Part shown: one piece after another, positions 7,950-16,737 of the stretch | Numbering within the stretch: the stretch's first letter is position 1 | Layout: every line of letters starts with the position of its first letter | DNA from: Allohahella marinimesophila | GTDB lineage: Bacteria; Pseudomonadota; Gammaproteobacteria; Pseudomonadales; Oleiphilaceae | DNA length: 64,000 nt | Assembly: GCF_039538005.1 (NCBI RefSeq) | Contig: NZ_BAABBO010000005.1 | Location: forward strand, 35,868 to 99,867 | Reading direction: 5' to 3' | Translations under genes and position numbers: made by a program | Notes under the pieces: generated by a model | What the model saw: only the letters and a program-made list of their open reading frames with translations | Databases searched by the model: none | Told to the model about the DNA's origin: nothing

Positions 7950-9632
7950 TTACTCGAAGATGACCTTCTTGCGTGCGGCATACCAGCCTTCGACCTGGCT
8001 CTTGTACTGGTCTTCGATGACGTTACGCTTCATTTTCATGGTCGGCGTCAGGAAGGCGTTCTCGATAGTCCACTGATCCTTGACCACGACAACGAACTGC
8101 AGATGCTCATGCGGGTCGAGTGTGGCATTCACTGACTTGATCAGTTCAGGCAGTTCCTTCTCGAGACGCTCACGCACTTCAGGCGTGTTGCGCTTCGGCC
8201 AGGTACCTTCAGACAGCATGAGCAGCGCATAGGGCTGTGGCTGTTCAACACCAGCTACACACACCATCTCAACATCAGAATGCGATACCAGCTTGTTCTC
8301 GATTGGTGCTGGCGCAACATACTTGCCTTTGGAAGTCTTGAAGATTTCCTTGGTGCGGCCAGTGATCTTGAGGCGACCCATTTCGTCGATCTCGCCACGG
8401 TCACCAGTCTTCAGAAAGCCATCATCTGTGAAGGTTTCTGCTGTCTTCTCCGGCTCCTTGTAGTAGCCCATCATCGTGCCTGGACTCTTGATCTGAATTT
8501 CGCCGTCAGCACTGATGCGCTGCTGCACACCTGGCAGTGGCTCACCGACGTAGCCCACACGAACCCGACCTGGCTTCATGATGTGGCTGTAGGCGAAGTT
8601 TTCAGACATGCCGTAACCTTCGAGCAGCTCGAGGCCAAGACGGCGATACCAGTTGATGATGTCTTCGGACAGCGGTGCGGAACCACTGGCGGCGAGACGC
8701 ACGTGGTTGAGACCCAGACCCTTGAGGATCTTCTTGCGGATCAGGAACGATACACCAGGGATCTTCAGCAGCTTGTCGAGTTTCTTCTGTGGCAGTTTGC
8801 CAACGACGCCTGCCTGGAACTTCAGCCAGAGACGCGGCACCGAGATAAACATCGTCGGGGTAGCGCGCTGCAGATCCTTGAGGAAGGTGTCGAGCGATTC
8901 TGCGAAGAACAGGCGGAAGCCCTTGTCGAGCGAGGTCATTTCAACGGCATAGCGTTCGAACACGTGAGCCAGCGGCAGGTACGACAGCATGCGGTCATCC
9001 TTCGTCAGGCCGTTTGCATCGGCAGCGCCATTGCCAGCAGCGACCATGGCACCGAAGGACAGCATGACGCCTTTGGGCATACCGGTCGAACCAGAGGTGT
9101 ACACAATGGTGGCCAGCTCGTCGTGCTTGCGGGTCGGACTTTCCTGCATCGGAGCGTTCTTCGCCACGATGTCATCCCACTGCGGATATTTCACCTTGAC
9201 GTCGTCTGGTGACAGCGCAGTCGAAATACAGTTCATGTCGGCCGGTATACCGTCCTTCATCATATTCCAGTCGTCGAGCTTGCCGATGAGCAGAACCTTG
9301 GTCTCACTGTGCTCGAGAATCTTGCCAACAGTTTCAGCGTTCAGCGTGGGGTACAAAGGTACCGACACGTAGCCAGCCATCCAGATCGCGAGATCGGCCA
9401 TGATCCAGTAGCTGCAGTTCTTCGAGAGGATGCCGACCTTGGCATCAGCAGGAAGATTCAGTGACTTCAGGTAGGTAGCCATACGACGCACTTCCTGTGC
9501 CGTACGCTGCCAGGTGTAATCCTGCACAATATCTCCGCCCATGGGCTGAGTCATGTAGATGTCACTGGGGCGGGATTGCTCCCATTGATAAAGTCTTTGA
9601 AGCGGGAGCGGGATGTTTGTATTTAATTCCAT
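7950..9632 (-). CDS. AMP-binding long-chain fatty acid-CoA ligase
   Basis: 560 residues of the ANL superfamily: adenylation of a carboxylate, then transfer to CoA. Motif A1 TIVYTSGSTGMPKGVML is near residue 180, the A5-like EGYGMSENF near 340, and the ATPase/ribose motif FLKTGDRGEIDEMGRLKITGR in the C-terminal part. The overall pattern resembles the long FAA/FadD15-like ligases rather than enterobacterial FadD. The substrate is probably a long-chain fatty acid; this is inferred from the family. It is monocistronic and convergent with the iron operon. Confidence 0.88.
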   Translation of the reverse strand: MELNTNIPLPLQRLYQWEQSRPSDIYMTQPMGGDIVQDYTWQRTAQEVRRMATYLKSLNLPADAKVGILSKNCSYWIMADLAIWMAGYVSVPLYPTLNAETVGKILEHSETKVLLIGKLDDWNMMKDGIPADMNCISTALSPDDVKVKYPQWDDIVAKNAPMQESPTRKHDELATIVYTSGSTGMPKGVMLSFGAMVAAGNGAADANGLTKDDRMLSYLPLAHVFERYAVEMTSLDKGFRLFFAESLDTFLKDLQRATPTMFISVPRLWLKFQAGVVGKLPQKKLDKLLKIPGVSFLIRKKILKGLGLNHVRLAASGSAPLSEDIINWYRRLGLELLEGYGMSENFAYSHIMKPGRVRVGYVGEPLPGVQQRISADGEIQIKSPGTMMGYYKEPEKTAETFTDDGFLKTGDRGEIDEMGRLKITGRTKEIFKTSKGKYVAPAPIENKLVSHSDVEMVCVAGVEQPQPYALLMLSEGTWPKRNTPEVRERLEKELPELIKSVNATLDPHEHLQFVVVVKDQWTIENAFLTPTMKMKRNVIEDQYKSQVEGWYAARKKVIFE

Positions 9633-9917
9633 ATTATAGAAGCCTTTTTTCTAGCTGTTTTTTGCTGTTTCCATGAGCCTGCGCGCGAGATTATACCTAT
9701 ATATAAGCCGCAGATGGCAGTGTGCAGTCGACGTTTTTTGTAATCCAGTTTCATTTATCGGAATCGGGCGGCAACGCGGTGCGCGCGAAAATCGCAGGGC
9801 TTGGCTATACTTCCCTGAATCGCCATATACAACCGGTCACTGACCGACCGAAAGCATTCGTATTCAGTAATAAAATACAGCGGAGATTTTTATCAATACT
9901 GGAGTCGGAGCCGGATC

Positions 9918-11153
9918 ATGAAGGTCAGTAGTTACCGCTTCGCCAATGCGAAATGGCATCCTGAATTGCCCGAGCCTCAGCCTTCCGCGGTCGAGGTCAG
10001 CACCCAGGCTGATGGCAGCTTTCGAGCAGATACGCTTTGCCAGCATCTGGTGCTTTGCTTCGGTGGTTTCCGGTATGTGCAGGAGAGTGGTGGGCTGGCG
10101 CTGCTCCGGCGACATTTTCCCACGGCCCACCTCGTTGGCTGTTCAACGGCCGGGGAAATTTCGGGTGCCCGGGTGTACGATCGCGGCGTGACGCTGGTCT
10201 CGATGGAATTCGAAGCCACTGGCGTCGCTTGCGAAATCATGGCCCTCCATGGTGAAAATACTGGCGAGGTCGAGAGTCGCACTCTGATCGATGCCCTCTA
10301 CAAGCGGGCCAGCGACGACAATCCGCTGCGTCACATTATTGTCCTGTCCGATGCTCAACATGTCAGCGGCGCTGCGCTCGTGGATGGCATCGAGGCGGCG
10401 CTGGATGGCCAGCTCAACCGTGTCAGTATCACCGGTGGTCTCGCTGGCGACAATGCCCGCTTCGGGCGTAGCGATGTCTGGTTCAACCAGCCACCTGAGA
10501 CAGCCCAGATGTGTGCCATCGGCCTTTACGGCAATACACTTCAGGTAGGCATTGGTCTGGAGGGAGGCTGGATGGCACTGGGTGCCAGCCGCAAGGTGAC
10601 CAAAGCCAGTGGCAATACGCTTTACGAACTCGACGATCGTCAGGCGCTGGATATCTACCGCGACTATCTAGGTGATTATTTTTCTGGTCTACCCAAATCA
10701 GGCCTGCTGTTTCCACTCCTCATCAAACCAGCCGACCGCGCGCCAGTGATTCGCGCACTGGTCGCCGTCGATGGTGAGGACGCGTCAATGACTTATGCCG
10801 GTGACATTGCCGAAGGCTCCGAAGCTCGTCTCATGACGGCAGGTCTCGAAGGTCTGCTGGGCGCGGCCAGTATAGCCGCAGCGACTGCAAGAGACAGTGC
10901 CGGCCCCTTGGAGGACTGTATTGGCGATACCTTCGCATTGGCCGTGAGCTGCTATGCCCGCCGGGCAGCGCTGGGTCAGCGTACTGATGAAGAGCTCGAA
11001 GCTGTGGCTTCGAGTTTGCCAAATCAGTGCACGGTGGCCGGTTTCTACTCCTATGGCGAGATCGGCCGCGACCCTCGCCACGATCTGGACGACAAGGGCA
11101 CAGGTCTGCACAACCAGACCATGGCCATTACCTTCCTGGTCGAGCGCGCATGA
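9918..11153 (+). CDS. FIST-domain sensor protein
   Basis: 411 residues with a FIST N domain (roughly 40-230: GGLALLRRHFPTAHLVGCST then ISGARVYDRGVTLVS) and a FIST C domain (roughly 240-390, ending QCTVAGFYSYGEIG). FIST proteins are cytosolic ligand sensors; some, called NosP, bind nitric oxide through heme and control partner signalling enzymes. Here the stop overlaps the start of a PAS-GGDEF-EAL gene by four bases, so it very probably feeds a cyclic-di-GMP enzyme. Whether this one binds heme cannot be read from the sequence. Confidence 0.88.
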   Translation: MKVSSYRFANAKWHPELPEPQPSAVEVSTQADGSFRADTLCQHLVLCFGGFRYVQESGGLALLRRHFPTAHLVGCSTAGEISGARVYDRGVTLVSMEFEATGVACEIMALHGENTGEVESRTLIDALYKRASDDNPLRHIIVLSDAQHVSGAALVDGIEAALDGQLNRVSITGGLAGDNARFGRSDVWFNQPPETAQMCAIGLYGNTLQVGIGLEGGWMALGASRKVTKASGNTLYELDDRQALDIYRDYLGDYFSGLPKSGLLFPLLIKPADRAPVIRALVAVDGEDASMTYAGDIAEGSEARLMTAGLEGLLGAASIAAATARDSAGPLEDCIGDTFALAVSCYARRAALGQRTDEELEAVASSLPNQCTVAGFYSYGEIGRDPRHDLDDKGTGLHNQTMAITFLVERA

Positions 11154-13087
11154 CAGATAGCAGATTCCACAGCCTCCTTGCGCGGCAGCTGGAGCGGCTC
11201 GCCGAAGCCGACGGCGTGGACGCGGCCACATTGCCGACGTCGTTTCTGCAGGCTGTCAACGAAGCCTATCTCCAGCATGACGAAGCACGCCGAGTGTTCG
11301 AGCGCACCATAGACCTGTCGAACAGGGATCTCGAAGAGCGCTATGAACTGCTTGAGAAGCAGCACAAGGCTCTAGATGACTCAACCAGTCAGCTCAAGCT
11401 GTCACACGCATTATTGTACGACACGCTGAACTCCACCAAAGATGCGGTAGTGGTTCTCGACCTCAAGGGCAACGTGATCATTCACAACAAGCAGTTCCGC
11501 AAGATGTTTGGTGTACCGGCCGAGGCCACCCCCCTCGACAAACATCACATCCGAAGCTGCTTCAAGGCACGGGTCGAGAATCTCGATGAACTCACCAGTG
11601 TCTGGAATTTCAATAAACAGTATCCGGCGCAGACCAGCCGCTGCATGATCATGCTGAAAGATGATCGCTTCGTTGAATGCTACACGATACCGCGCTTGCG
11701 CGATGGCGAAACCATCGGTCGCGTATGGAGCTTCAGCGATATCACTGAAATAAAGCGAAGTGAGCAGCTCGCGGTCCATAATTCCCATCATGATGCGCTG
11801 ACAGGCCTGCCCAATCGCAATCTGCTGACAGAATGGCTCAAACGGGAGGCCGCGCGCGAACCGCGTGATCTGAAAAACCGTAAGTCGACCGCCGTACTCT
11901 TTATCGGCGTCGATGGCTTCAAGGTCGTCAACGAGTTGCAGGGCGTCGAATTCGGCGATCGCCTGCTGTGCCTGATTGCACAACGCCTGACCAATGCCTG
12001 CCGTGGCTCCGCCCTCGCCCGCCATGGCGGCGATGAATTCGTCGTGCTGGCAGAGAACCTGGGCGACACCTTCCAGATCACCCTGTTGGCCGAAGAAATT
12101 CTGCAGCAGATTTCCCAGCCTTTCATGTTGTCCAGCCAGACCATTCACATCAGCGTGTCGATTGGCATCGCGCTGTTTCCAGGCGATGGCCAGAACCCTG
12201 AAACCCTGCTACGAAAATCGAATATCGCAATGTTTCATGCGAAGCAGAAAGGCCGCAATAACTTTCAGTTTTTTGCCGATCAGCTGGAGCTCATGGCCCA
12301 CCATCGTCTACAGCTACGGAACGATCTTCGTCGTGCCTTAACGAATCAGGAATTCAGGCTTGTCTATCAGCCGAAAATTGATCTGGCAACGCGTGAGATT
12401 CGAGGCGCAGAGGCGCTCATCCGCTGGCAGCCAGCCAATGGTGATCCCATCTCGCCGGCACAGTTTATTCCCAGCGCAGAAGAAAACGGCTTCATTGTGG
12501 AGATCGGCGAGTGGGTCATCGATGAAGTGGGGCGTCAGCTTGCTGAATGGCGTGAGCAGGGTCGGGGCTGCCCAGTTGCCCTGAACATTTCTACCAAGCA
12601 TTTCCAGCTTGGTGATCTCGTCGGTTCTATAAAACAGATGATCGAGCGCTATAACATCGAGCCAGATTTGATAGAGATCGAAGTCACCGAGTCTGCCTTT
12701 ATTGAAGACATGCCAAAAACAGCACTGGCCTTGACCACCTTGCGGGCCATGGGTGTACTGTGCAGCATCGATGACTTCGGCACCGGGTTTTCCTCACTCA
12801 GCTATTTGCTGACCCTGCCGATCGATATTCTCAAGATCGACAAGATTTTTGTCGACAATGCCACGCAAAGTGCAAAACAGCAGGCACTGTTGAAGACCAT
12901 CGTCGAGCTCGCTCACGCGCTAGATATCCGGGTGGTGGCTGAAGGAATCGAAGACGAAGCCACCGGCACACTGCTGCACCAGTTACACTGCGATATGGCA
13001 CAGGGCTTCTATTTCAGCCGCCCACTGCCGCCCGAAACTTTCCACACCTTGCTGCTGTCGGGAGGCAGCCTGCCACATGAGTCATGA
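11150..13087 (+). CDS. PAS-GGDEF-EAL cyclic-di-GMP enzyme, partner of the FIST sensor
   Basis: The start at 11150 (ATGA overlap with FIST) is preferred over an upstream in-frame ATG at 11027 that lies inside the FIST gene. The 645-residue protein has an alpha-helical N-terminus (1-90), a PAS domain (about 90-200, LKGNVIIHNKQFRKMFG), GGDEF (205-370) and EAL (385-635). The GGDEF motif is intact at 293-297. The EAL motif is intact at 421-423 (EALIRW), as is the DDFGTGFSSL loop. Both cyclase and phosphodiesterase activities are possible; net output cannot be predicted. The 3' end overlaps pdxH by 11 bases. Confidence 0.92.
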   Translation: MTDSRFHSLLARQLERLAEADGVDAATLPTSFLQAVNEAYLQHDEARRVFERTIDLSNRDLEERYELLEKQHKALDDSTSQLKLSHALLYDTLNSTKDAVVVLDLKGNVIIHNKQFRKMFGVPAEATPLDKHHIRSCFKARVENLDELTSVWNFNKQYPAQTSRCMIMLKDDRFVECYTIPRLRDGETIGRVWSFSDITEIKRSEQLAVHNSHHDALTGLPNRNLLTEWLKREAAREPRDLKNRKSTAVLFIGVDGFKVVNELQGVEFGDRLLCLIAQRLTNACRGSALARHGGDEFVVLAENLGDTFQITLLAEEILQQISQPFMLSSQTIHISVSIGIALFPGDGQNPETLLRKSNIAMFHAKQKGRNNFQFFADQLELMAHHRLQLRNDLRRALTNQEFRLVYQPKIDLATREIRGAEALIRWQPANGDPISPAQFIPSAEENGFIVEIGEWVIDEVGRQLAEWREQGRGCPVALNISTKHFQLGDLVGSIKQMIERYNIEPDLIEIEVTESAFIEDMPKTALALTTLRAMGVLCSIDDFGTGFSSLSYLLTLPIDILKIDKIFVDNATQSAKQQALLKTIVELAHALDIRVVAEGIEDEATGTLLHQLHCDMAQGFYFSRPLPPETFHTLLLSGGSLPHES

Positions 13088-13784
13088 CAAACTGGACAAG
13101 GACGACCTGAAGCCCAGCAGTAGTGGCGCCATTGCGCGCAACGACCTGGCGGATGTCAGACGCAGTTACAATACAGGCATGCTGCTGGAAGAGGATTGTG
13201 AAAGCGACCCACTGGACCAGTTCCGCAAGTGGATGGAAGATGCGCTGGCGATCAAGGTGAACCTCGACCCTACCGCCATGATCCTCGCCACTACTGATGC
13301 TGAGGGCATGCCCAGGCAGCGTACTGTACTGCTGAAGGGTTTCGATGAGCGGGGTTTCTGCTTCTTTACCAACCTGGACAGCGCCAAGGGTCGGGAGATC
13401 AGGACAAATCCACAAGTCTGCCTGCTGTTTCCATGGCTGATCCTCGAAAGACAGGTCATCATTCAGGGCCAGGCACAAAGACTGGATCGAGAGGCTGACG
13501 ATACCTACTTCCATTCAAGGCCGCGTGAGAGTCAACTTGGCGCACTGGCCAGTAGACAAAGCGAAGCGGTGTCGTCAAGAACTGTGCTGGACAAGACCTA
13601 TGAAGAGACGGTCGAGCGCTTTGCTCACAGGGAAGAGATCGAACTGCCTGAAAACTGGGGTGGGTATCGAATCGTGCCCAGCCGCTACGAGTTCTGGCAG
13701 GGTCGCCGCAGCCGCCTTCATGACCGCATTGAATATAGCCGGCGTGAGCCAGATGGTTGGCGGCTCACGCGGCTTCAGCCCTGA
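13077..13784 (+). CDS. pdxH: pyridoxamine/pyridoxine 5'-phosphate oxidase
   Basis: 235 residues; the FMN enzyme making pyridoxal 5'-phosphate. Family landmarks: DVRRSYNTGMLLEEDC, DPTAMILATTDAEGMPRQRTVLLKG (FMN/substrate binding), GFCFFTNLDSAKGREI, SQLGALASRQSEAVSSR and the C-terminal WQGRRSRLHDRI with the PLP-binding Arg and His. An N-terminal extension of about 20 residues is longer than usual. The start lies inside the upstream GGDEF-EAL gene, so translation of this housekeeping gene may depend on the signalling operon, unless it has its own promoter within it. Confidence 0.95.
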   Translation: MSHDKLDKDDLKPSSSGAIARNDLADVRRSYNTGMLLEEDCESDPLDQFRKWMEDALAIKVNLDPTAMILATTDAEGMPRQRTVLLKGFDERGFCFFTNLDSAKGREIRTNPQVCLLFPWLILERQVIIQGQAQRLDREADDTYFHSRPRESQLGALASRQSEAVSSRTVLDKTYEETVERFAHREEIELPENWGGYRIVPSRYEFWQGRRSRLHDRIEYSRREPDGWRLTRLQP

Positions 13785-13802
13785 TCGGACCGTAAGGCAG
13801 GA

Positions 13803-14378
13803 CTACTTCGATGCAGCCTGGGTAGCTGCGTCAATTTCGGCCATGAAGGGCTGAATCGCCTTCCTGTCGGCTTCCGGCACGCTCTTGATGGCATCATACG
13901 CCTGCTCTGCCATCGCGAACTGCTGCGACATCATCTGCTTCTGCTGATCGCTCATTGGTGAGTTTTCAAGCTCTTTCTTGGCTTCCTGCATTTGTTTGTA
14001 CATCGCATCGACGTCCTGCCCCATCTCCTCTTTCATTTTCACGCTCGCGTAGGCGCTGAGAATCTGCAATGAGGTTTCGGAAAAATCTTCCGGGCTGTCA
14101 AAGCCATGCTTGCTCACCAGTTTCTCGGCCTCATCGTACAGGCCAGCGTCCTTGATCGGCTTGACCATGGCTTCAGCAGAATTGGGCATGACATTCGCCT
14201 TGTCCTGGTGCTGCTCGAGCTTGGCACGATTCTCTGCACCCCAGGCCTGCATGGCTGGCATCGCCGAAATCCAGCGCTTGATTTCGCTTTCTTCGAGCTT
14301 GTCCTTGGCATGAACCAGGCTGCTGACTGCGAGCGTCAGCATGAGCATCAGTGCGGATGTGATGTGAGTCAGTGTCAT
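13803..14378 (-). CDS. secreted helical protein of unknown function
   Basis: 191 residues with a Sec signal peptide (SALMLMLTLAVSSLVHA, cleavage before KDKLEE). The mature part is almost wholly helical and rich in Met, Gln, Glu and Lys (for example QMQEAKKELENSPMSDQQKQMMSQQF). Probably periplasmic. No family recognised. It converges on pdxH with an 18-base gap; no obvious terminator is seen between them. Confidence 0.65.
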   Translation of the reverse strand: MTLTHITSALMLMLTLAVSSLVHAKDKLEESEIKRWISAMPAMQAWGAENRAKLEQHQDKANVMPNSAEAMVKPIKDAGLYDEAEKLVSKHGFDSPEDFSETSLQILSAYASVKMKEEMGQDVDAMYKQMQEAKKELENSPMSDQQKQMMSQQFAMAEQAYDAIKSVPEADRKAIQPFMAEIDAATQAASK

Positions 14379-14434
14379 AAAAAAATCCTTGCGATTGCCG
14401 TTGAGTAGAAGGGCTCTGGTCTTGTGCTCAGTTC

Positions 14435-15250
14435 TCAGCCCCTGGTAAAGACAAGCTGGGCCTCGTCACTGAGGTCCCCCCGGTAGCTATATCCGTCGAC
14501 ATCGAAATTCTTGAGGTTATCCACGCGTTTGATGCGGTGGTCGATGATGAAGCGCACCATAGCACCTCGGGCCTTCTTGGCCCAGAAGCTGACGACTTTG
14601 TAATCGTCGCCCTTTCTGTCCTTGAATACGGGTGTGATGACCTTCCGGCGCAATGGCCGCTTGTCGACAGCCTTAAAGTACTCCTGCGAAGCCAGATTCA
14701 CTATCAGCCGATCGGCCTTGCGTACGCCCGGACCAAGAGCTTCGAGCTGCTCACTGAGATCTACGGCGAGTTGCTCTCCCCAGAACTCGTAGAGGTTTCT
14801 GAACGACTTGCCGTTGGTGCCGAGCTTCAGGCGGGTGCCCATCTCTAGCCGGTAAGGCTGCATGGTATCAAGAGGGCGTAACATGCCGTAAAGGCCTGAA
14901 AGAATGCGCAGATGCTTCTGCGCAAACTGCAGGTCACTCTTCTTCAGCGAATACGCATCGAGGCCTTCATACACATCGCCGGCAAAGGCGAAAATGGCGG
15001 AACGCAGGTCGTTGTCAGCCGTTGGCTGATCCATACGCCAGCGTTGGAAGCGATCGTGGTTGAGCTGGCTGAGCTCCTCACTGATCGACATCAGTCCACC
15101 GAGTTCGCCAGGCGAGTAACTTTGCAGGGTGTCGACGATATCCGCACTGGATTCCAGATAGTCGGGCACAGTCGGCTCGAGCTTTTCAGGTTTCACGGGA
15201 AGCGGGGTCTTGTAATCGAGGGTCTTGGCAGGTGAAAGCAGCACTATCAT
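14435..15250 (-). CDS. yaaA: YaaA family peroxide-stress protein
   Basis: 271 residues. The N-terminus MIVLLSPAKTLDY is diagnostic for YaaA/DUF328. Further family landmarks are QHLRILSGLYGMLRPLD, PYRLEMGTRL, NLASQEYFKAV and the C-terminal AKKARGAMVRFIIDHRI. In E. coli YaaA limits free iron during hydrogen peroxide stress and the fold binds DNA. The start overlaps the stop of the upstream thioredoxin-fold gene by four bases, so both are probably one transcript. Confidence 0.93.
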   Translation of the reverse strand: MIVLLSPAKTLDYKTPLPVKPEKLEPTVPDYLESSADIVDTLQSYSPGELGGLMSISEELSQLNHDRFQRWRMDQPTADNDLRSAIFAFAGDVYEGLDAYSLKKSDLQFAQKHLRILSGLYGMLRPLDTMQPYRLEMGTRLKLGTNGKSFRNLYEFWGEQLAVDLSEQLEALGPGVRKADRLIVNLASQEYFKAVDKRPLRRKVITPVFKDRKGDDYKVVSFWAKKARGAMVRFIIDHRIKRVDNLKNFDVDGYSYRGDLSDEAQLVFTRG

Positions 15251-15513
15251 GGCTCGGAAGCAGACGTCCTTCGCAGAAAATCGAGCGCTTCATCTTGCGT
15301 GAATGGCCAGCGTAACTCAAGCGCGGAATGTGCCAGCACCGGTATCAACAAGCCATAAGCGTCGACCAGTTCCTCTAATTCAGCAATATCGACATATTCT
15401 ATGCTGAGCAGTTCAGCAAGCTCTGGATACCGACCAAGCAGATCGACCAGCATCGCTTCGGCAAGCTCACACAGGGTGCATCCCTCGGTGGCATAGAGCT
15501 GAAATGCTGTCAT
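15247..15513 (-). CDS. glutaredoxin-like thioredoxin-fold protein (DUF836 type)
   Basis: 88 residues. Pattern FQLYATEGCTLCELAEAML places a CxxC redox motif at the first helix, as in small glutaredoxin-like proteins of the DUF836 family. The cis-proline region LIPVLAHSALELRWPFT near residue 58 fits the fold. Function is a probable thiol/disulfide exchange protein; the partner is unknown. Coupled to yaaA by a four-base overlap, which is consistent with an oxidative-stress role. Confidence 0.8.
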   Translation of the reverse strand: MTAFQLYATEGCTLCELAEAMLVDLLGRYPELAELLSIEYVDIAELEELVDAYGLLIPVLAHSALELRWPFTQDEALDFLRRTSASEP

Positions 15514-15631
15514 GGCTACGTCGTTCCGGCGTCGATTTTCGGGAGTGCAATTGCTGACGCATGTGCTAGGCTTGCCCAGCTAAACGCCCCGCAATTCCTT
15601 TTGTTCAACATCGAAGAGTACCATAGCACCC

Positions 15632-16723
15632 ATGCCCCTCATGCATTTCAAACAGGTTTCGTTCTATCGTTTCACCAAGGACATCGACTTCACGCAGGAA
15701 AGCCTCTCCGCAGCCCTCGAAAATGCCCGCTTCCAGGAAGCGCCCGCAGACGGCGGCGCAGCCGGTGAAGACCGCGGTGCCGGCAGTTCATTGCCAGTGC
15801 GCTTTGGCTGGTCGAATCCGGTGCCTTTCGAGTCCGAATCCCTCGTGTATGAACAGAATGGCTGCCTGCTGTTCTCGCTGCAGAAAGCCGAAAAAGTGCT
15901 GCCCGCTTCAGTAGTCAACCAGAAGCTCGAGCAGCGCGTTCAGGCTATCGAAATGAAGGATGCGCGCAAACTGCGGCGCAAGGAAAAGCAGGAAATGAAG
16001 GAAGACCTCATTGCCGAGCTGTTACCCCGTGCATTCTCGAAAAGCAGCTGGTCCAAGGCCTACATCGACCTGACCAAAGGCCTGCTCGTCGTCGCCAGCT
16101 CTTCTGCCAACAAGGCCGATGAAATCACCTCGCTCCTGCGTGAAGATGTCGGCTCGCTGCCGATTCTGCCAGTGAAACCTGACGTCAACCCTGCCCTGCA
16201 GTTTACCGACTGGGTCAAGAATCAGAGTCAACCCGCCAATCTCGCTATTGGTGGCGCCTGTACCCTGACCAGTCAGGACCAGCAGGGCATGAGCATTCGC
16301 TGCAAGGGCTCGGAAAATCTGAAGGAGGCAGTCCTGTCTCATATTGAAGACGGCCTGCTCGTGAGCAAGCTCGATATCAGCTGGGAAGACCGGATGTCGT
16401 TTTCACTCGATGAGAAGTTCACGCTGAGCGGTATCAAGCTGCTCGATGCCGCCATCGATTCAATGCCAGAATCTGACGGTGATATTGCCGATCGCTTCGC
16501 CAGTGAGTTCCATCTCTTCACCAGCGATATGCGTGTGCTGCATGACGACCTGCTGAAGGCGCTTGGCGCGGACGAATCAGAAGCGGCTGACAAGGCTGCT
16601 GAAAAGGCGGCTGCGAACGACGATGGCGTTGCAGCGAAGACTGAGCAGCCAGGCGCTGGGCATTCGGATGCTGAATCAGAAGATAAGACCGAGGCTGCGA
16701 CGGCCGAAGACGCGCCCTGGTAG
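15632..16723 (+). CDS. rdgC: recombination-associated protein RdgC
   Basis: 363 residues. RdgC forms a ring around DNA and restrains RecA. Landmarks: N-terminal FKQVSFYRFTKDIDF, GWSNPVPFESESLVYEQNGC, LRRKEKQEMKEDLIAELLPRAF, and DMRVLHDDLLKALG near the end. A C-terminal tail of about 60 residues, rich in Ala and Glu (SEAADKAAEKAAAND and onward), goes beyond the typical 303-residue E. coli protein and looks disordered. Converges on the Pat gene with 14 bases between stops. Confidence 0.93.
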   Translation: MPLMHFKQVSFYRFTKDIDFTQESLSAALENARFQEAPADGGAAGEDRGAGSSLPVRFGWSNPVPFESESLVYEQNGCLLFSLQKAEKVLPASVVNQKLEQRVQAIEMKDARKLRRKEKQEMKEDLIAELLPRAFSKSSWSKAYIDLTKGLLVVASSSANKADEITSLLREDVGSLPILPVKPDVNPALQFTDWVKNQSQPANLAIGGACTLTSQDQQGMSIRCKGSENLKEAVLSHIEDGLLVSKLDISWEDRMSFSLDEKFTLSGIKLLDAAIDSMPESDGDIADRFASEFHLFTSDMRVLHDDLLKALGADESEAADKAAEKAAANDDGVAAKTEQPGAGHSDAESEDKTEAATAEDAPW

Positions 16724-16737
16724 GGCTTCAGTCCCGC

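Noticed and set aside
8280..9212. 310-codon plus-strand frame.
   Set aside because: Lies fully antisense to the acyl-CoA ligase gene; no recognised motifs.
9722..9931. 69-codon plus-strand frame in the gap before the FIST gene.
   Set aside because: No ribosome site, overlaps the FIST start, and has no recognisable content.
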